DNA of 64,000 nt from Bacteroidales bacterium. GTDB taxonomy: Bacteria > Bacteroidota > Bacteroidia > Bacteroidales > UBA3824. Numbering within the stretch: the first letter of the stretch is position 1; every line of letters begins with the position of its first letter. Made by a program: the position numbers and the translations under genes. Below are positions 8,723-17,706 of the stretch, piece by piece. The stretch is taken from assembly GCA_017960885.1 (NCBI GenBank), contig JAGCYI010000100.1, forward strand, positions 1 to 64,000, in the 5' to 3' direction. Below the pieces are notes generated by a model. That model had not been told where the DNA came from. It saw nothing but the letters and a program-made list of their open reading frames with translations, and made no database searches.

Positions 8723-9565
8723 ATGAAAGTAGCAATACAAGGAGTAAGAGGCGCATTTCACGAGGTGGCAGCGCGAGAGTTTTTCGCTGGAAAAGAGATA
8801 GAACCTGTTGAGCGTCTCACTTTTAACGACGTAATGGAGTCTGTGCTCGGATTTGAGAGCGATTATGGCATTATGGCTATTGAAAACACTATCAGTGGCA
8901 CTATACACGCCAATCTTAAACTGCTCCGTCAGTACGATGTGAAAATTTGCGGCGAGGTGTCGCTCCGTATCAAACAAAACTTGGTGGCTCTGCCTGGTAC
9001 TAAACTTGAAGATATACAGGAAGTTAGAAGTCACTACATGGCTATCAACCAAACCCGTCAGTTTTTCCGTAAATATCCCGACATCCGACTTGTGGAGAGC
9101 GAGAGTACCGCTATCAGCATGCGTCAGATTGCAGAAAAACAGATTGCAAACATTGGCGCAATAGGAGGGGAGTATGCCGCACAAATGTATGGGTTAGAGA
9201 TTATTCAATCAGGCATCGAAACCAACAAGAAAAACTATACACGTTTCCTGATTGTTCAGCCCAACAACGGCAACCGCCCCGCAAACTGCGACAAGGCGTC
9301 GCTCTCGATTATACTTCAAAACCATCCCGGAAGTCTTTCGCAGATTCTCAGCATTATTTCGTTCTACGGCGTAGACCTCACCAAGATTGAGTCGAGCCCC
9401 ATTATCGGACAGCCTATGCACTATATGTTCTACATCGACGTAAGGTTTGCCGAGTATCAGAAATACTGCGACATGCTCACCGCAATACGTCCTCTGTTGA
9501 AGGAACTTACGGTTCTGGGCGAATATAAGGCGGGCGAGGAATCGTGGAACGCTGTGATGATGTAA
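8723..9565 (+). CDS. pheA: Prephenate dehydratase
   Basis: A 280-residue monofunctional prephenate dehydratase that makes phenylpyruvate, the last committed step to phenylalanine. The N-terminal periplasmic-binding-like catalytic domain ends with the KNYTRFLIV motif (Thr-Arg-Phe), and a C-terminal ACT domain (about 195-275) contains NHPGSLSQIL and KIESSP, the phenylalanine-binding regulatory site. The ATG at 8723 is chosen because an in-frame TTG at 8705 lies inside the terminator T-run. First structural gene of the attenuated operon pheA-tyrA-aroG/CM-aroD; a short dispersed repeat separates it from tyrA. Confidence 0.95.
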   Translation: MKVAIQGVRGAFHEVAAREFFAGKEIEPVERLTFNDVMESVLGFESDYGIMAIENTISGTIHANLKLLRQYDVKICGEVSLRIKQNLVALPGTKLEDIQEVRSHYMAINQTRQFFRKYPDIRLVESESTAISMRQIAEKQIANIGAIGGEYAAQMYGLEIIQSGIETNKKNYTRFLIVQPNNGNRPANCDKASLSIILQNHPGSLSQILSIISFYGVDLTKIESSPIIGQPMHYMFYIDVRFAEYQKYCDMLTAIRPLLKELTVLGEYKAGEESWNAVMM

Positions 9566-9566
9566 C

Positions 9567-9598
9567 AATGCATAATTCATAATGCATAATGCATAATT
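9567..9598. repeat. Dispersed AT-rich repeat between pheA and tyrA
   Basis: The 32 bases starting AATGCATAATTCATAATGCA are identical to 26867-26898 and match 1633-1666 on the other strand. It lies directly after the pheA stop, inside an operon, so it does not obviously block transcription. The rest of the gap to tyrA (9599-9640) is AT-rich. Confidence 0.85.
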
Positions 9599-9640
9599 AA
9601 CAAATTAATTTGAGTATAAAATTTGTAAATACGATATAAG

Positions 9641-10486
9641 ATGAAACTATCAGTTATAGGATTGGGACTTTTGGGCGGTTCGCTCGCTCTCGATCTCAGA
9701 AAAAGAAAATTTGCCGACACCGTGATAGGTTACGACAAGAATCCTGTTCACTCCGCCTTTGCCAAACAGGTTGGTATTATCGACGAGGAGGTCTCTTTCG
9801 ACGAGGCCGTGGCGCAGGGCGACATCATAATTGTGGCTGTGCCGGTGAGCGCAGTTGTAAAAATACTGCCGCAGATTCTCGACAAAGTTACTGAGCGTCA
9901 GATAGTAATAGATGTAGCAAGCTGCAAGGGAACTATCTGCGAACGTGTGAAATATCATCAAAACCGCCGCCGCTACGTTGCCTGTCACCCCATGGCGGGA
10001 ACCGAAAATTCAGGTCCTTGGTCGGCTATTTCGGGCATGTTCGACGGCAAGGCGTTTATCATCTGCGATGCCGAAGACAGCGACGAAAAGGCAGTGGCTA
10101 CAGTTAGGGATATGTTCGAGGTGCTGAATATGAATCCTATGTTCTTCAACTCTTACAATCACGATATCCATGTGGCTTACGTGTCGCACATTCCGCACGT
10201 TTGCTCGTTTGCGCTGGCTCTCACAGTTTTGGAGAAAGAGAAAAACGAGAAGAACATCTTCAACCTGGCTTCGGGTGGTTTCAAAAGCACTGTCCGTCTT
10301 GCCAAGAGTAACGCCGAGATGTGGACTCCGATTTTCCACGACAACAAGGAGAACGTTTTGTCGGTGCTCGACACCTATATCGAGAAGCTCAAAGACTTCC
10401 GTGAGCTGCTTCAGAACGGCGACACCGACGGTATGGACAACTACATCAACCAAGCCAACAGAGTAAAGAAAGTATTAAACAAATAA
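9641..10486 (+). CDS. tyrA: Prephenate dehydrogenase
   Basis: A 281-residue NAD-dependent prephenate dehydrogenase producing 4-hydroxyphenylpyruvate for tyrosine. The Rossmann glycine motif GLGLLGGSLALDLR is at about residues 7-20, and CHPMAGTENSGP (about 114-125) carries the substrate-site histidine. The helical C-terminal dimerisation domain follows. There is no fused chorismate mutase or ACT domain; the mutase is fused to the next enzyme. Second gene of the aromatic operon, 18 bases ahead of the DAHP synthase gene. Confidence 0.93.
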   Translation: MKLSVIGLGLLGGSLALDLRKRKFADTVIGYDKNPVHSAFAKQVGIIDEEVSFDEAVAQGDIIIVAVPVSAVVKILPQILDKVTERQIVIDVASCKGTICERVKYHQNRRRYVACHPMAGTENSGPWSAISGMFDGKAFIICDAEDSDEKAVATVRDMFEVLNMNPMFFNSYNHDIHVAYVSHIPHVCSFALALTVLEKEKNEKNIFNLASGGFKSTVRLAKSNAEMWTPIFHDNKENVLSVLDTYIEKLKDFRELLQNGDTDGMDNYINQANRVKKVLNK

Positions 10487-10504
10487 ACATAAAACATTCA
10501 GATT

Positions 10505-11569
10505 ATGATAGATCTTAACAGCCTTTTTGATAAAAGACCATTGATTATAGCCGGCCCGTGCAGCGCCGAAACAGAGGAACAGACCATTGAAACAGCCCGT
10601 CAGCTCGCAGCCAACGGCATCAAAGTTTTCCGCGCAGGTATCTGGAAACCCCGCACACGTCCGGGCAACTTCGAGGGTATCGGCACAGTGGGACTTCCCT
10701 GGATGCAGCGTGTGAAAGAGGAGACCGGCATGGTAACATCTACCGAAGTGGCAAACACCCATCACGTGGAGGAAGCCGTAAACGCCGGTATCGACATCAT
10801 CTGGATTGGCGCACGTACATCAGCCAACCCGTTTGCTATGCAGGAGATAGCCGACTGCCTCAAAGGTGTGGAGATTCCCGTATTGGTGAAGAACCCTGTG
10901 AACCCCGACGTTGACCTCTGGCTTGGCGCTGTTGAGCGTCTTCAGGATGCCGGCATCAAACAAATCGGACTTATTCACCGTGGATTCTCAAGCTACGAGA
11001 AGATTCTCTACCGCAACGCTCCGCTGTGGCAGATTCCTATCGAGATGAAACGCCGCCGTCCCGACCTTCACCTTATCTGCGACCCGAGCCACATAGCCGG
11101 CAAACGCGAATACCTGTTTGAGATTGCACAGAAGGCTCTCGACTTGAATGTCGACGGTCTTATGATTGAGTCGCACATCAATCCCGACAAGGCTTGGAGC
11201 GACGCTAAGCAGCAGCTTACTCCCGCAGCATTGCAAGAGATGCTCGGCAACCTCATTATCCGCGACATCATGCCGCAAGGTATCTCGCCCAAACTTCTCG
11301 ATGAGCTCCGCGCCAAAATCGACGTGATCGACGACCTGCTTATCGACCTCTTGAAAAAGCGTATGAGCATTTCGGAAGGCATCGGACGTTACAAAAAGGA
11401 GAACAAGATGGCAGTGCTTCAGCCCGCACGCTGGGATTCGTTGCTCAACAAGTATATGATGATGGCAGGCGAAAACAGCCTGAGCCGCGAACTCATCACC
11501 AAGATATTCCAGGCCATACACCAAGAATCTATCAACATACAGGATAAAATCATTAACCCCAAGAAATAA
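10505..11569 (+). CDS. Bifunctional 3-deoxy-7-phosphoheptulonate synthase / chorismate mutase
   Basis: A 354-residue fusion that catalyses the entry step of the shikimate pathway and the branch-point rearrangement of chorismate to prephenate. The N-terminal aldolase-type domain (about 1-255) contains AGPCSAE (16-22), FRAGIWKPRTRPG, the VLVKNPVNPD region and LICDPSHIAG with the metal/phosphoenolpyruvate ligands. The C-terminal AroQ-type mutase (about 265-354) has LRAKIDVIDDLLIDLLKKR and GRYKKENK. This order is the usual Bacteroidetes fusion. Its TAA overlaps the ATG of aroD by one base, so the two are cotranslated. Confidence 0.92.
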   Translation: MIDLNSLFDKRPLIIAGPCSAETEEQTIETARQLAANGIKVFRAGIWKPRTRPGNFEGIGTVGLPWMQRVKEETGMVTSTEVANTHHVEEAVNAGIDIIWIGARTSANPFAMQEIADCLKGVEIPVLVKNPVNPDVDLWLGAVERLQDAGIKQIGLIHRGFSSYEKILYRNAPLWQIPIEMKRRRPDLHLICDPSHIAGKREYLFEIAQKALDLNVDGLMIESHINPDKAWSDAKQQLTPAALQEMLGNLIIRDIMPQGISPKLLDELRAKIDVIDDLLIDLLKKRMSISEGIGRYKKENKMAVLQPARWDSLLNKYMMMAGENSLSRELITKIFQAIHQESINIQDKIINPKK

Positions 11570-12216
11570 TGCTCTACGTATGCCTATCGGCCGAAGGCGT
11601 GGACAATGCGATGCGGCAGCTCGGCGACCACAAGTGTGCTGAGCTGCGCGTCGACTTGGTGAAACCCACCGCCGACGAAATGATACAGATGCTCTCTGCC
11701 GAGGAGTACAAATATATAGTAACATGCCGTCCCGGTGTGTATGAGCAGGATTACGACATATCTATGCTCGAAACAGCCGCGCTCAACGGTGCCGAATACA
11801 TCGACTTGGAGCTAGAGCGTGCGCCTGAGTTTTCGCTCAAACTGCGCCGCGCATGCCTGCTGAGCAAGAAATGCAAGCTTATTATCTCGTATCACAACTA
11901 CGAGACCACTCCCGACGCCGGTATTCTCAAAGGTATTATCAAATACTGCAAGGAATTGGGCGCTGATATAGTGAAGATGGCGTGCAAGTCTAACTCGGTG
12001 TCGGACAATGCCCGTATTCTCGGACTCTATGGCGAGTACAACGACATTGTGGCATTCTGCATGGGCGAAACCGGCAAGATAACACGTGCCGCCTCGGTGA
12101 TGATGGGTGCGCCATTCACCTACGCCGCTGCCGACGACGGAGCACCTACCGCTCCCGGTCAGCTTACTATCAAGCAGATTAAAAAAATATTAGACGCTTT
12201 TGAGTCCGCTCACTAA
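11569..12216 (+). CDS. aroD: 3-dehydroquinate dehydratase, type I
   Basis: A 215-residue class I dehydroquinase that forms 3-dehydroshikimate through a Schiff base. His109 (SYHNYETTPD) and Lys136 (DIVKMACKS) are 27 residues apart, as in the Escherichia coli enzyme (His143/Lys170), and the early ELRVDL acid/arginine motif is present. The C-terminal GAPTAPGQ loop closes the active site. Last gene of the aromatic operon; its end overlaps the convergent moxR gene by four bases. Confidence 0.92.
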   Translation: MLYVCLSAEGVDNAMRQLGDHKCAELRVDLVKPTADEMIQMLSAEEYKYIVTCRPGVYEQDYDISMLETAALNGAEYIDLELERAPEFSLKLRRACLLSKKCKLIISYHNYETTPDAGILKGIIKYCKELGADIVKMACKSNSVSDNARILGLYGEYNDIVAFCMGETGKITRAASVMMGAPFTYAAADDGAPTAPGQLTIKQIKKILDAFESAH

Positions 12217-13178
12217 AGCATCATTTTTATCAAGTCGTCTTCGGTAAGGCCTTCTGCCTCTGCCTGATAGTTGCGTATGATACGGTGACGGAGCACTGGC
12301 AGTGCCACGGCTTTCACATCGTCGATGTCGGGCGAATATTTGCCGTGGAGCATTGCGTAGGTCTTGGCACCTGCCACAAGGTATTGCGACGCACGCGGAC
12401 CAGCTCCCCAGTTGAGGTACTTGTCGGCGGCGGTGTGCGCGGTGGCGGTGTGAGGACGTGTTTTGGCGGCGAGTGTCACGGCGTATTTCACCACGTTGTC
12501 GGATACTGCTGCTTTTTTTATCAGGTTGCGGAAATAGATGATTTCTTCCGCAGAGATTATTTTTGCGGTTTCTACAGTGGTGTCGCGGGTGGTGTTTTTT
12601 ACTATGGTAATCTCCTCGTCGATAGAGGGATAGTCTAAAATCACATTAAACATAAAACGGTCTAACTGCGCCTCGGGTAGGGGATATGTTCCTTCCTGCT
12701 CCACGGGGTTTTGTGTGGCGAGCACAAAGAAAGGTTCGTCTAACACATAATTGTTTCCCGAAACGGTAACTGTATGCTCCTGCATAGCCTCCAAGAGAGC
12801 CGACTGGGTCTTAGGCGGAGTACGGTTTATCTCGTCGGCGAGGATGATGTTGGCAAACACAGGACCTTTGATAAAGCGGAAATTCTTCTGCTCGTCGAGA
12901 ATCTCGCTGCCGGTGATGTCAGACGGCATAAGGTCGGGAGTGAACTGAATGCGCTTGTATTTGAGGTCGAGAGCCTTGGCTATGGTGTTTACTAAGAGAG
13001 TTTTAGCCAATCCAGGGACGCCGACCAAAAGGCAGTGTCCACCGCTGAACATAACGGCAAGCACCTGTTCTATAATCTCTTTTTGTCCGAAAACCACCTT
13101 GCCAATCTCTTCGATCAGCTGGTCGTGTTTTTGTTTTAAGGCGTCTGCGGCTTCAACGTCGCTTTTGTATTGTATCAT
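12213..13178 (-). CDS. MoxR-family AAA+ ATPase
   Basis: A 321-residue AAA+ ATPase with Walker A GVPGLAKTLLVN, Walker B IILADEINR, the PPKTQSALLEAMQE segment and sensor motif ATQNPVEQEGTYPLPEAQLDRF, all typical of MoxR. These act as chaperones that activate von Willebrand factor-domain partners or assemble complexes. No such partner is adjacent; the gene instead is the last of an operon with three periplasmic peptidyl-prolyl isomerases, 13 bases after the last of them. It is cytoplasmic while its operon partners are exported, so a direct physical link is not implied. Confidence 0.92.
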   Translation of the reverse strand: MIQYKSDVEAADALKQKHDQLIEEIGKVVFGQKEIIEQVLAVMFSGGHCLLVGVPGLAKTLLVNTIAKALDLKYKRIQFTPDLMPSDITGSEILDEQKNFRFIKGPVFANIILADEINRTPPKTQSALLEAMQEHTVTVSGNNYVLDEPFFVLATQNPVEQEGTYPLPEAQLDRFMFNVILDYPSIDEEITIVKNTTRDTTVETAKIISAEEIIYFRNLIKKAAVSDNVVKYAVTLAAKTRPHTATAHTAADKYLNWGAGPRASQYLVAGAKTYAMLHGKYSPDIDDVKAVALPVLRHRIIRNYQAEAEGLTEDDLIKMML

Positions 13179-13191
13179 AGTCTAACAGTTT

Positions 13192-14736
13192 TTATCTATC
13201 ATATTCGGGATGAATCCAGCCTTTGTATTTAAAATTTACGTTTTTGTATTCGTCGGCAATTTTCACATACACCGATTTAGATTTTTCCTTCACCCATTTG
13301 TCGTAAGCCTCGGAGTATTTGTGCTCGAGCGCCATGTCTTGGATGGTCTGGTAGTCGGTTTCGATAGAGGCTACGTGAGGTTCGGTTTTTGATTTTACAA
13401 GTATTATCTTGTAGGCAGTGTTGCCTTTGTCGTCGTAAGATTCAAAAGGTTTTGAGATTTCGTTAGCAGCCATGTTTCTGATATAGTAATAGTCGGCGGG
13501 AGCGGCTTGCTGCAATGCCTCAACAGTGAATTTTGCGTTGCCGGAGTATGGGTTCACTTTTACACCGCCGTTTTTTCCAGTTTTGTCGTTGGTGGAGAAA
13601 AGTTTGGCAGCGTCTTCAAAAGTGATAGATTTTTCGGTGAGCGCCTGGTATATGCTGTCGATTTTAACCTTAGCTTGAGCTTTGGCTTCGGGTGTGAATT
13701 TAGGTTTCATAAGGATGTGACGCACATTTATGCGTTCGCCTTTGCGGTCGATAAGCTGTATGAGGTGGTATCCGAATTCTGATTCCACAACGTCGGAAAT
13801 AGAGTCTTTTTTGAGGTTGAAAGCTGCTGCGGCAAACTCAGGCACAAGTTCGCCACGCGACATCATACCTAATTCACCGCCGTCAACTGCCGAACCTGGG
13901 TCTTCGCTGTAGAGCACCGCCTTGGTTTCAAACAGTGAACCGTTTTCGAGGACGTCTTTTTTAATGTCCAAAAGTTTCTTTTTCACTTCGTCGCGGTCTT
14001 TTTTTGATATAGTGGGATGAATCACTATCTCGTTGATTTCATATTGGAGGTCGATAAGCGGCAGCGAATCTTTTGGGAGAGATTTGTAGTATTTGTTTAC
14101 TTCGGCAGGCGTAACTTTTACATCCTTAGTGATTTCGCCTTGCTCGGTGCTAGCAATCAGCTGGTCGCGGGTTACGTCGCGGAGGTCTTCCTTGATTTCG
14201 GCGAGGGGTTTGTTGAAGTATTCTTCCATTTTCTCCACGCCGCCCATCTCGTCGATAAAGCGGTTGAGCTTTTCGGTCACCTGGTCTTCTACCATCTTGT
14301 CGGTGATTTTTACGTCAATGCTGTCGATTTCGGCTTGAGCCACAAGCAGTTTTTGGTAAAGAAGGTCTTCAAAAACCTGACCTTTGTCGGCAGATGCGTT
14401 GCGAGCCTGAGCCTGCATATACTGCGACTGCACTTCTGATTCGAGAATAATTTTGTTTCCCACTACGGCAATCACCTTGTCTACTACAATGGTGTCGGTG
14501 GAAGTAGGCATATTATCGGGTTGCAGTACGGTGATAATTTGGTTAGCTGCAGCGGCGGTATCTTTTGTTACAGCAACGGTATCTTTTGTTACAGCAACGG
14601 TATCTTTTGTTACAGCAACGGTATCTTTTGTTACAGCAACGGTATCTTTAACCACAGCGGTAGAATCTTGAGCGGCGGCAGTGCCAGCCACAACCGAGCA
14701 AAATATTGCGGATAATATCAAAATCTTCTTAATCAT
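13192..14736 (-). CDS. SurA-like periplasmic peptidyl-prolyl isomerase/chaperone with tandem-repeat N-terminus
   Basis: A 514-residue exported protein: signal peptide ending TAAAQ, a repetitive segment of (VAVTKDT)n at about residues 25-60, a SurA-type helical chaperone domain (VDKVIAVVGNKIILESEV onward), and two parvulin domains, the first around GGELGMMSRGELVPEF and the second around GGVKVNPYSGNAKF. SurA proteins escort outer-membrane beta-barrel proteins through the periplasm. The start overlaps the stop of the upstream lipoprotein gene by one base (TAATG). The N-terminal repeat is encoded by four identical 21-base copies (14557-14640). Second parvulin copy looks more degenerate. Confidence 0.9.
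   Translation of the reverse strand: MIKKILILSAIFCSVVAGTAAAQDSTAVVKDTVAVTKDTVAVTKDTVAVTKDTVAVTKDTAAAANQIITVLQPDNMPTSTDTIVVDKVIAVVGNKIILESEVQSQYMQAQARNASADKGQVFEDLLYQKLLVAQAEIDSIDVKITDKMVEDQVTEKLNRFIDEMGGVEKMEEYFNKPLAEIKEDLRDVTRDQLIASTEQGEITKDVKVTPAEVNKYYKSLPKDSLPLIDLQYEINEIVIHPTISKKDRDEVKKKLLDIKKDVLENGSLFETKAVLYSEDPGSAVDGGELGMMSRGELVPEFAAAAFNLKKDSISDVVESEFGYHLIQLIDRKGERINVRHILMKPKFTPEAKAQAKVKIDSIYQALTEKSITFEDAAKLFSTNDKTGKNGGVKVNPYSGNAKFTVEALQQAAPADYYYIRNMAANEISKPFESYDDKGNTAYKIILVKSKTEPHVASIETDYQTIQDMALEHKYSEAYDKWVKEKSKSVYVKIADEYKNVNFKYKGWIHPEYDR
14557..14661. repeat. 21-base tandem repeat inside the SurA-like gene
   Basis: Four identical copies of GGTATCTTTTGTTACAGCAA plus a final C (14557-14577, -14598, -14619, -14640) and a fifth diverged copy to 14661. 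The unit keeps the frame and encodes VAVTKDT on the minus strand. Confidence 0.95.
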
Positions 14737-15617
14737 TACTTTATAGTGTTATTGTTGTCAAAGTATTCTACTAAATTGCCGTTACCTACGGCGTTTTGGT
14801 AAAGTTCGTTTTCGAGCATGTTCAATCCTTTAGCCATTTTTGATTTGAGCAACACTTCGGTAACTCTGTGCTGTGCCATTTCAAAAGGCTCAAGATGTCC
14901 GGCAGGGAGAAAGTCTCTGATTTTGAGCAGGTACATAAACTGTTCGTCGGGTTGTGTGATAATTCGGCGGCTTTTTACATGGTCGTCGTTTTCGTCGATG
15001 TTTTCGGGCAGTTTTTCCGACGCTTCTGCAAGGGTTATCCATTCGTCGCCAAAATTGTCGTAAGTGAGCGAATGGTCGCGGCAAAAATCCATTAATCTTA
15101 TGGAGTCTTTTTCGGAACGGTAGTCTAACAGCACGCGCAGAGATGGAATGTCGTTAGATTCAAGAGGAATTTTTACAAAGAAAGCCTTCACAGCGTTTCG
15201 TTGCAGCTTAAAATCGTCTTGGTGCTGCTGGTAGTATTCTTTAATTTCGTTGGGGGTAACGGTGGTGTCGAAGTTTTCTGCCAGATATTTTTGCTGGTAC
15301 TTGTAAATCAAAAGGCTAGCCCGATAGTCTTCGAGCTGACGTTCAACGTCTTTCTGCTCGTCGGTGAGATAGAGCTCCGCTTTTTTGATCATAAGCTGCT
15401 TGCGCACCCACACGTCTACATAGTTTTTTACTTTGAGAGCGCTGTCCTGCGGAGATGTGCCTTCGGGAACGAGTGCTTCGATGTCGTCTTGGTAGAGATA
15501 TTTGTCGTAGACTTTTACTATCGGAATGCGTGTGCCTGTAGGTGTTTCCTTGCCACACGACGCTAATAGTATATTTGCTAAGATTGCTATAAGCAGTATT
15601 CTGTTGAAGTTTTTCAT
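14736..15617 (-). CDS. SurA/PpiC-related lipoprotein
   Basis: A 293-residue lipoprotein (signal MKNFNRILLIAILANILLASC, Cys21). The body resembles the N-terminal helical domain of SurA/PpiD: VKNYVDVWVRKQLMIKKAEL and TPNEIKEYYQQHQDDFKLQ are the usual SurA patterns. A complete parvulin domain is not evident, so it may be a chaperone rather than an isomerase. It lies between two SurA-like genes in the same operon, 14 bases after the 643-residue protein gene. Role in outer-membrane protein folding is inferred from context. Confidence 0.75.
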   Translation of the reverse strand: MKNFNRILLIAILANILLASCGKETPTGTRIPIVKVYDKYLYQDDIEALVPEGTSPQDSALKVKNYVDVWVRKQLMIKKAELYLTDEQKDVERQLEDYRASLLIYKYQQKYLAENFDTTVTPNEIKEYYQQHQDDFKLQRNAVKAFFVKIPLESNDIPSLRVLLDYRSEKDSIRLMDFCRDHSLTYDNFGDEWITLAEASEKLPENIDENDDHVKSRRIITQPDEQFMYLLKIRDFLPAGHLEPFEMAQHRVTEVLLKSKMAKGLNMLENELYQNAVGNGNLVEYFDNNNTIK

Positions 15618-15631
15618 TTTATCGAGGTATA

Positions 15632-17563
15632 TTAATAAGATTCTTTAAGTATCGTTTCTGAGTTTTTGGATATTTTTAAGTCGTATTTGTTGCGAAGGTT
15701 GTTGGAGTATCCAGATTTGAGAGTGCTGCGGTATTCTGCGCTCACTTGCGGATATATCTGGCTGAGTTCGATAGGATGCGGCTCTTCCAACACCTTTACT
15801 ATTACAATCCTGTTTTCGTTGTCAAGATTTATAACCTTGTCGGCGGGATAAGAGTATTCGCCAGAGTTGAATCCCCTTATCACAATGTCGGCGATGGGGT
15901 TTTGTCCTAATTGAAACGTGTCGGCTGCCACTGGGCGCATCAGCGAAAGGTCGGGAGCCTTGTCGGGTGATGACGCAAGATCCAACGCCGCTTTTGAAAT
16001 TTTCTTTGGCGCTGCTCCTTGTACTGGTTCTAATATTCTGAGGTACAATGAATAACTGCTAAGATATTTCGACGAGTTTTTCTTGTAATACTCTTCCACT
16101 TCGGAGCGGTTGTCGGCCTTTTGTTCTAATGTGTTGTAGCGGTCGGCGAGAGAGTATAGGATAGGGTAGGTGTATTCGTGCAGGAGCACGTTGTATTGCG
16201 GATAGCGACGCAAAAGCATCTTTTTAGCAGCCTCTACGGCAAGATTGTCGGTCATCTCTTTGAGCTTGTTGTCGAGATAGGTGCGTGGTGACGTTACAGC
16301 GCACGGAGTTTGGTTTTCGTAGATGTATCTGGCAAAATCGCCTATGGTGTAAGTGTCTTTGCCAAAGGAGAATAGCTTGTCGTCGATGAGTGTCAGACCC
16401 TCTTGCGGCACCCACTCGCCGTCAAATATGGTTTCGTCGATAGCGTTGACGAGCGAGCCGTAATTTTCCACGCCTTTGAAACCCGATACATTTTTTATAC
16501 TGTCGAGAAATTCGTCGGAAAGTTCCTCAAATTTGTGGCTGAGCATAAAGCGCGACCTCACTTTCTCGTTGATAGCTTTGCTGTCGGCGCTGCGAGGAAA
16601 TAGCTTGTTGAGCTTGACAATAAATAACGAGCCGTATGTTTCGCTGGGTTTGGCGTAAGAGTCGCCCTCTTTTTTAAGGTCGTTGATTTGCGAACCGTAA
16701 CGGTCTACCGCCTCAAATATAGAGAGTTTCTGGCTTCCGATTTGGAAAGAGTGCTTTTTTTGGAGCGCGGCAAAGTCTTCGCCTTTTTTTATCTTTTCGC
16801 AGAGTTGCGTAGCGAGGGTGCGCAGCGAATCGTCTACTCTCCAGCGTTTGGTTTTGCGAATTTCGATGCACGAAATCAAAATAGAATCTGCCGCCGGTCG
16901 TTTGTCCGACACCTTTATTATATGATATGCTTTTTTGTCGTGCACGGGCTGCGAAATTTCTGAGTTTCCGTAGTTGGCTTTAACGTATTGCGCAAAGTTG
17001 TATCCAGGCATTTCGAGAACCGAAATATATCCGAGGTCGCCGCCGTTGAAGTTGGCAGAGGGGTCGTCGCTCAGCTGACGTGCCACAAGAGCGAAATCGG
17101 CACCAGAATTGAGCCTTGTGCGTATTTTTGCAGCTTTGAAGAAGGCGGCGGCAGTGTCGGAAGGCTGGTCGCTGTCGATATTCACTTGAATATGCGATAC
17201 ACGGTATTGAGTGCCGCATTCGCGGGTAAGCTGCGAAATTATCCTCTGGGCTTGTTTGCCTTCGGATATATGCTTGGTTATTAAATAGTTTTGATAATAA
17301 TTACGGGCGCTTTTCACCGAAGTAGCGGTGTCTAAGTTCCGCTGTTCCGCATCGTAAATTTGCAGACGGTAGTTTGCATATCGTTCTACCAGAAGTTTTA
17401 AGTCGTCAGGTTCAGAGTCGCTGTGCTGCTTGTAATCGCGCCAAAATTCGTCGGCGTAAACTTCGAGCTTGTTGTCTATTGTAAATATAGGCTCGGCTTG
17501 TTGAGCTTTTACGCTTATTGTTATGCTGCTTGCAGTTATTATTGATAATAATAATTTTTTCAT
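15632..17563 (-). CDS. Periplasmic parvulin-type peptidyl-prolyl isomerase
   Basis: A 643-residue exported protein with signal peptide ending VKAQQ. A parvulin domain lies near residues 115-215 (SHIQVNIDSDQPS, FALVARQLSDDPSANFNGG, LGYISVLEMPGYNF, AYHIIKVSDKRP); the long C-terminal region is helical and contains a second weakly similar segment. First gene of the four-gene folding-factor operon ending in moxR. A consensus -7 box TATATTTG (17566-17573, minus strand) ends only two bases before the ATG, so the message may be leaderless. Confidence 0.85.
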   Translation of the reverse strand: MKKLLLSIITASSITISVKAQQAEPIFTIDNKLEVYADEFWRDYKQHSDSEPDDLKLLVERYANYRLQIYDAEQRNLDTATSVKSARNYYQNYLITKHISEGKQAQRIISQLTRECGTQYRVSHIQVNIDSDQPSDTAAAFFKAAKIRTRLNSGADFALVARQLSDDPSANFNGGDLGYISVLEMPGYNFAQYVKANYGNSEISQPVHDKKAYHIIKVSDKRPAADSILISCIEIRKTKRWRVDDSLRTLATQLCEKIKKGEDFAALQKKHSFQIGSQKLSIFEAVDRYGSQINDLKKEGDSYAKPSETYGSLFIVKLNKLFPRSADSKAINEKVRSRFMLSHKFEELSDEFLDSIKNVSGFKGVENYGSLVNAIDETIFDGEWVPQEGLTLIDDKLFSFGKDTYTIGDFARYIYENQTPCAVTSPRTYLDNKLKEMTDNLAVEAAKKMLLRRYPQYNVLLHEYTYPILYSLADRYNTLEQKADNRSEVEEYYKKNSSKYLSSYSLYLRILEPVQGAAPKKISKAALDLASSPDKAPDLSLMRPVAADTFQLGQNPIADIVIRGFNSGEYSYPADKVINLDNENRIVIVKVLEEPHPIELSQIYPQVSAEYRSTLKSGYSNNLRNKYDLKISKNSETILKESY

Positions 17564-17565
17564 TT

Positions 17566-17573
17566 CAAATATA
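17566..17573 (-). promoter_or_regulatory. -7 box abutting the start of the PpiC operon
   Basis: On the minus strand TATATTTG, a perfect TAnnTTTG, is separated from the ATG at 17563 by two bases. Transcription would then start at or next to the ATG. Confidence 0.45.
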
Positions 17574-17693
17574 AATCTTCAAAATATAGAGGTTAGAAAA
17601 CCCGTCGGAAAACACTATCCGTAATTTTCGCCAAAATTAGAAAAATATTTATCCTCAGCCATTTTTTTAACGTTAAATAAGAAAAAAAATTTT

Positions 17694-17701
17694 TACCTTT
17701 G
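17694..17701 (+). promoter_or_regulatory. -7 box abutting the start of recQ
   Basis: TACCTTTG matches TAnnTTTG and is followed after five bases by the GTG chosen as the recQ start. No TTTG -33 box is seen. Bases 17574-17693 are AT-rich intergenic sequence. Confidence 0.4.
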
Positions 17702-17706
17702 TGCTT

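Noticed and set aside
10988-11725. A 245-codon minus-strand frame opposite the DAHP synthase and aroD genes
   Set aside because: The plus strand carries both enzymes with all catalytic motifs; the antisense translation is Arg/Cys-rich and unrecognisable.
12213-13178. MoxR as part of a metal-chelation or von Willebrand-domain defence/assembly system
   Set aside because: No VWA, protease or partner gene lies in the operon; only folding factors are present.
14557-14661. Possible CRISPR-like array (regular 21-base repeats)
   Set aside because: There are no spacers, the copies are contiguous, and they are in frame inside a coding region.
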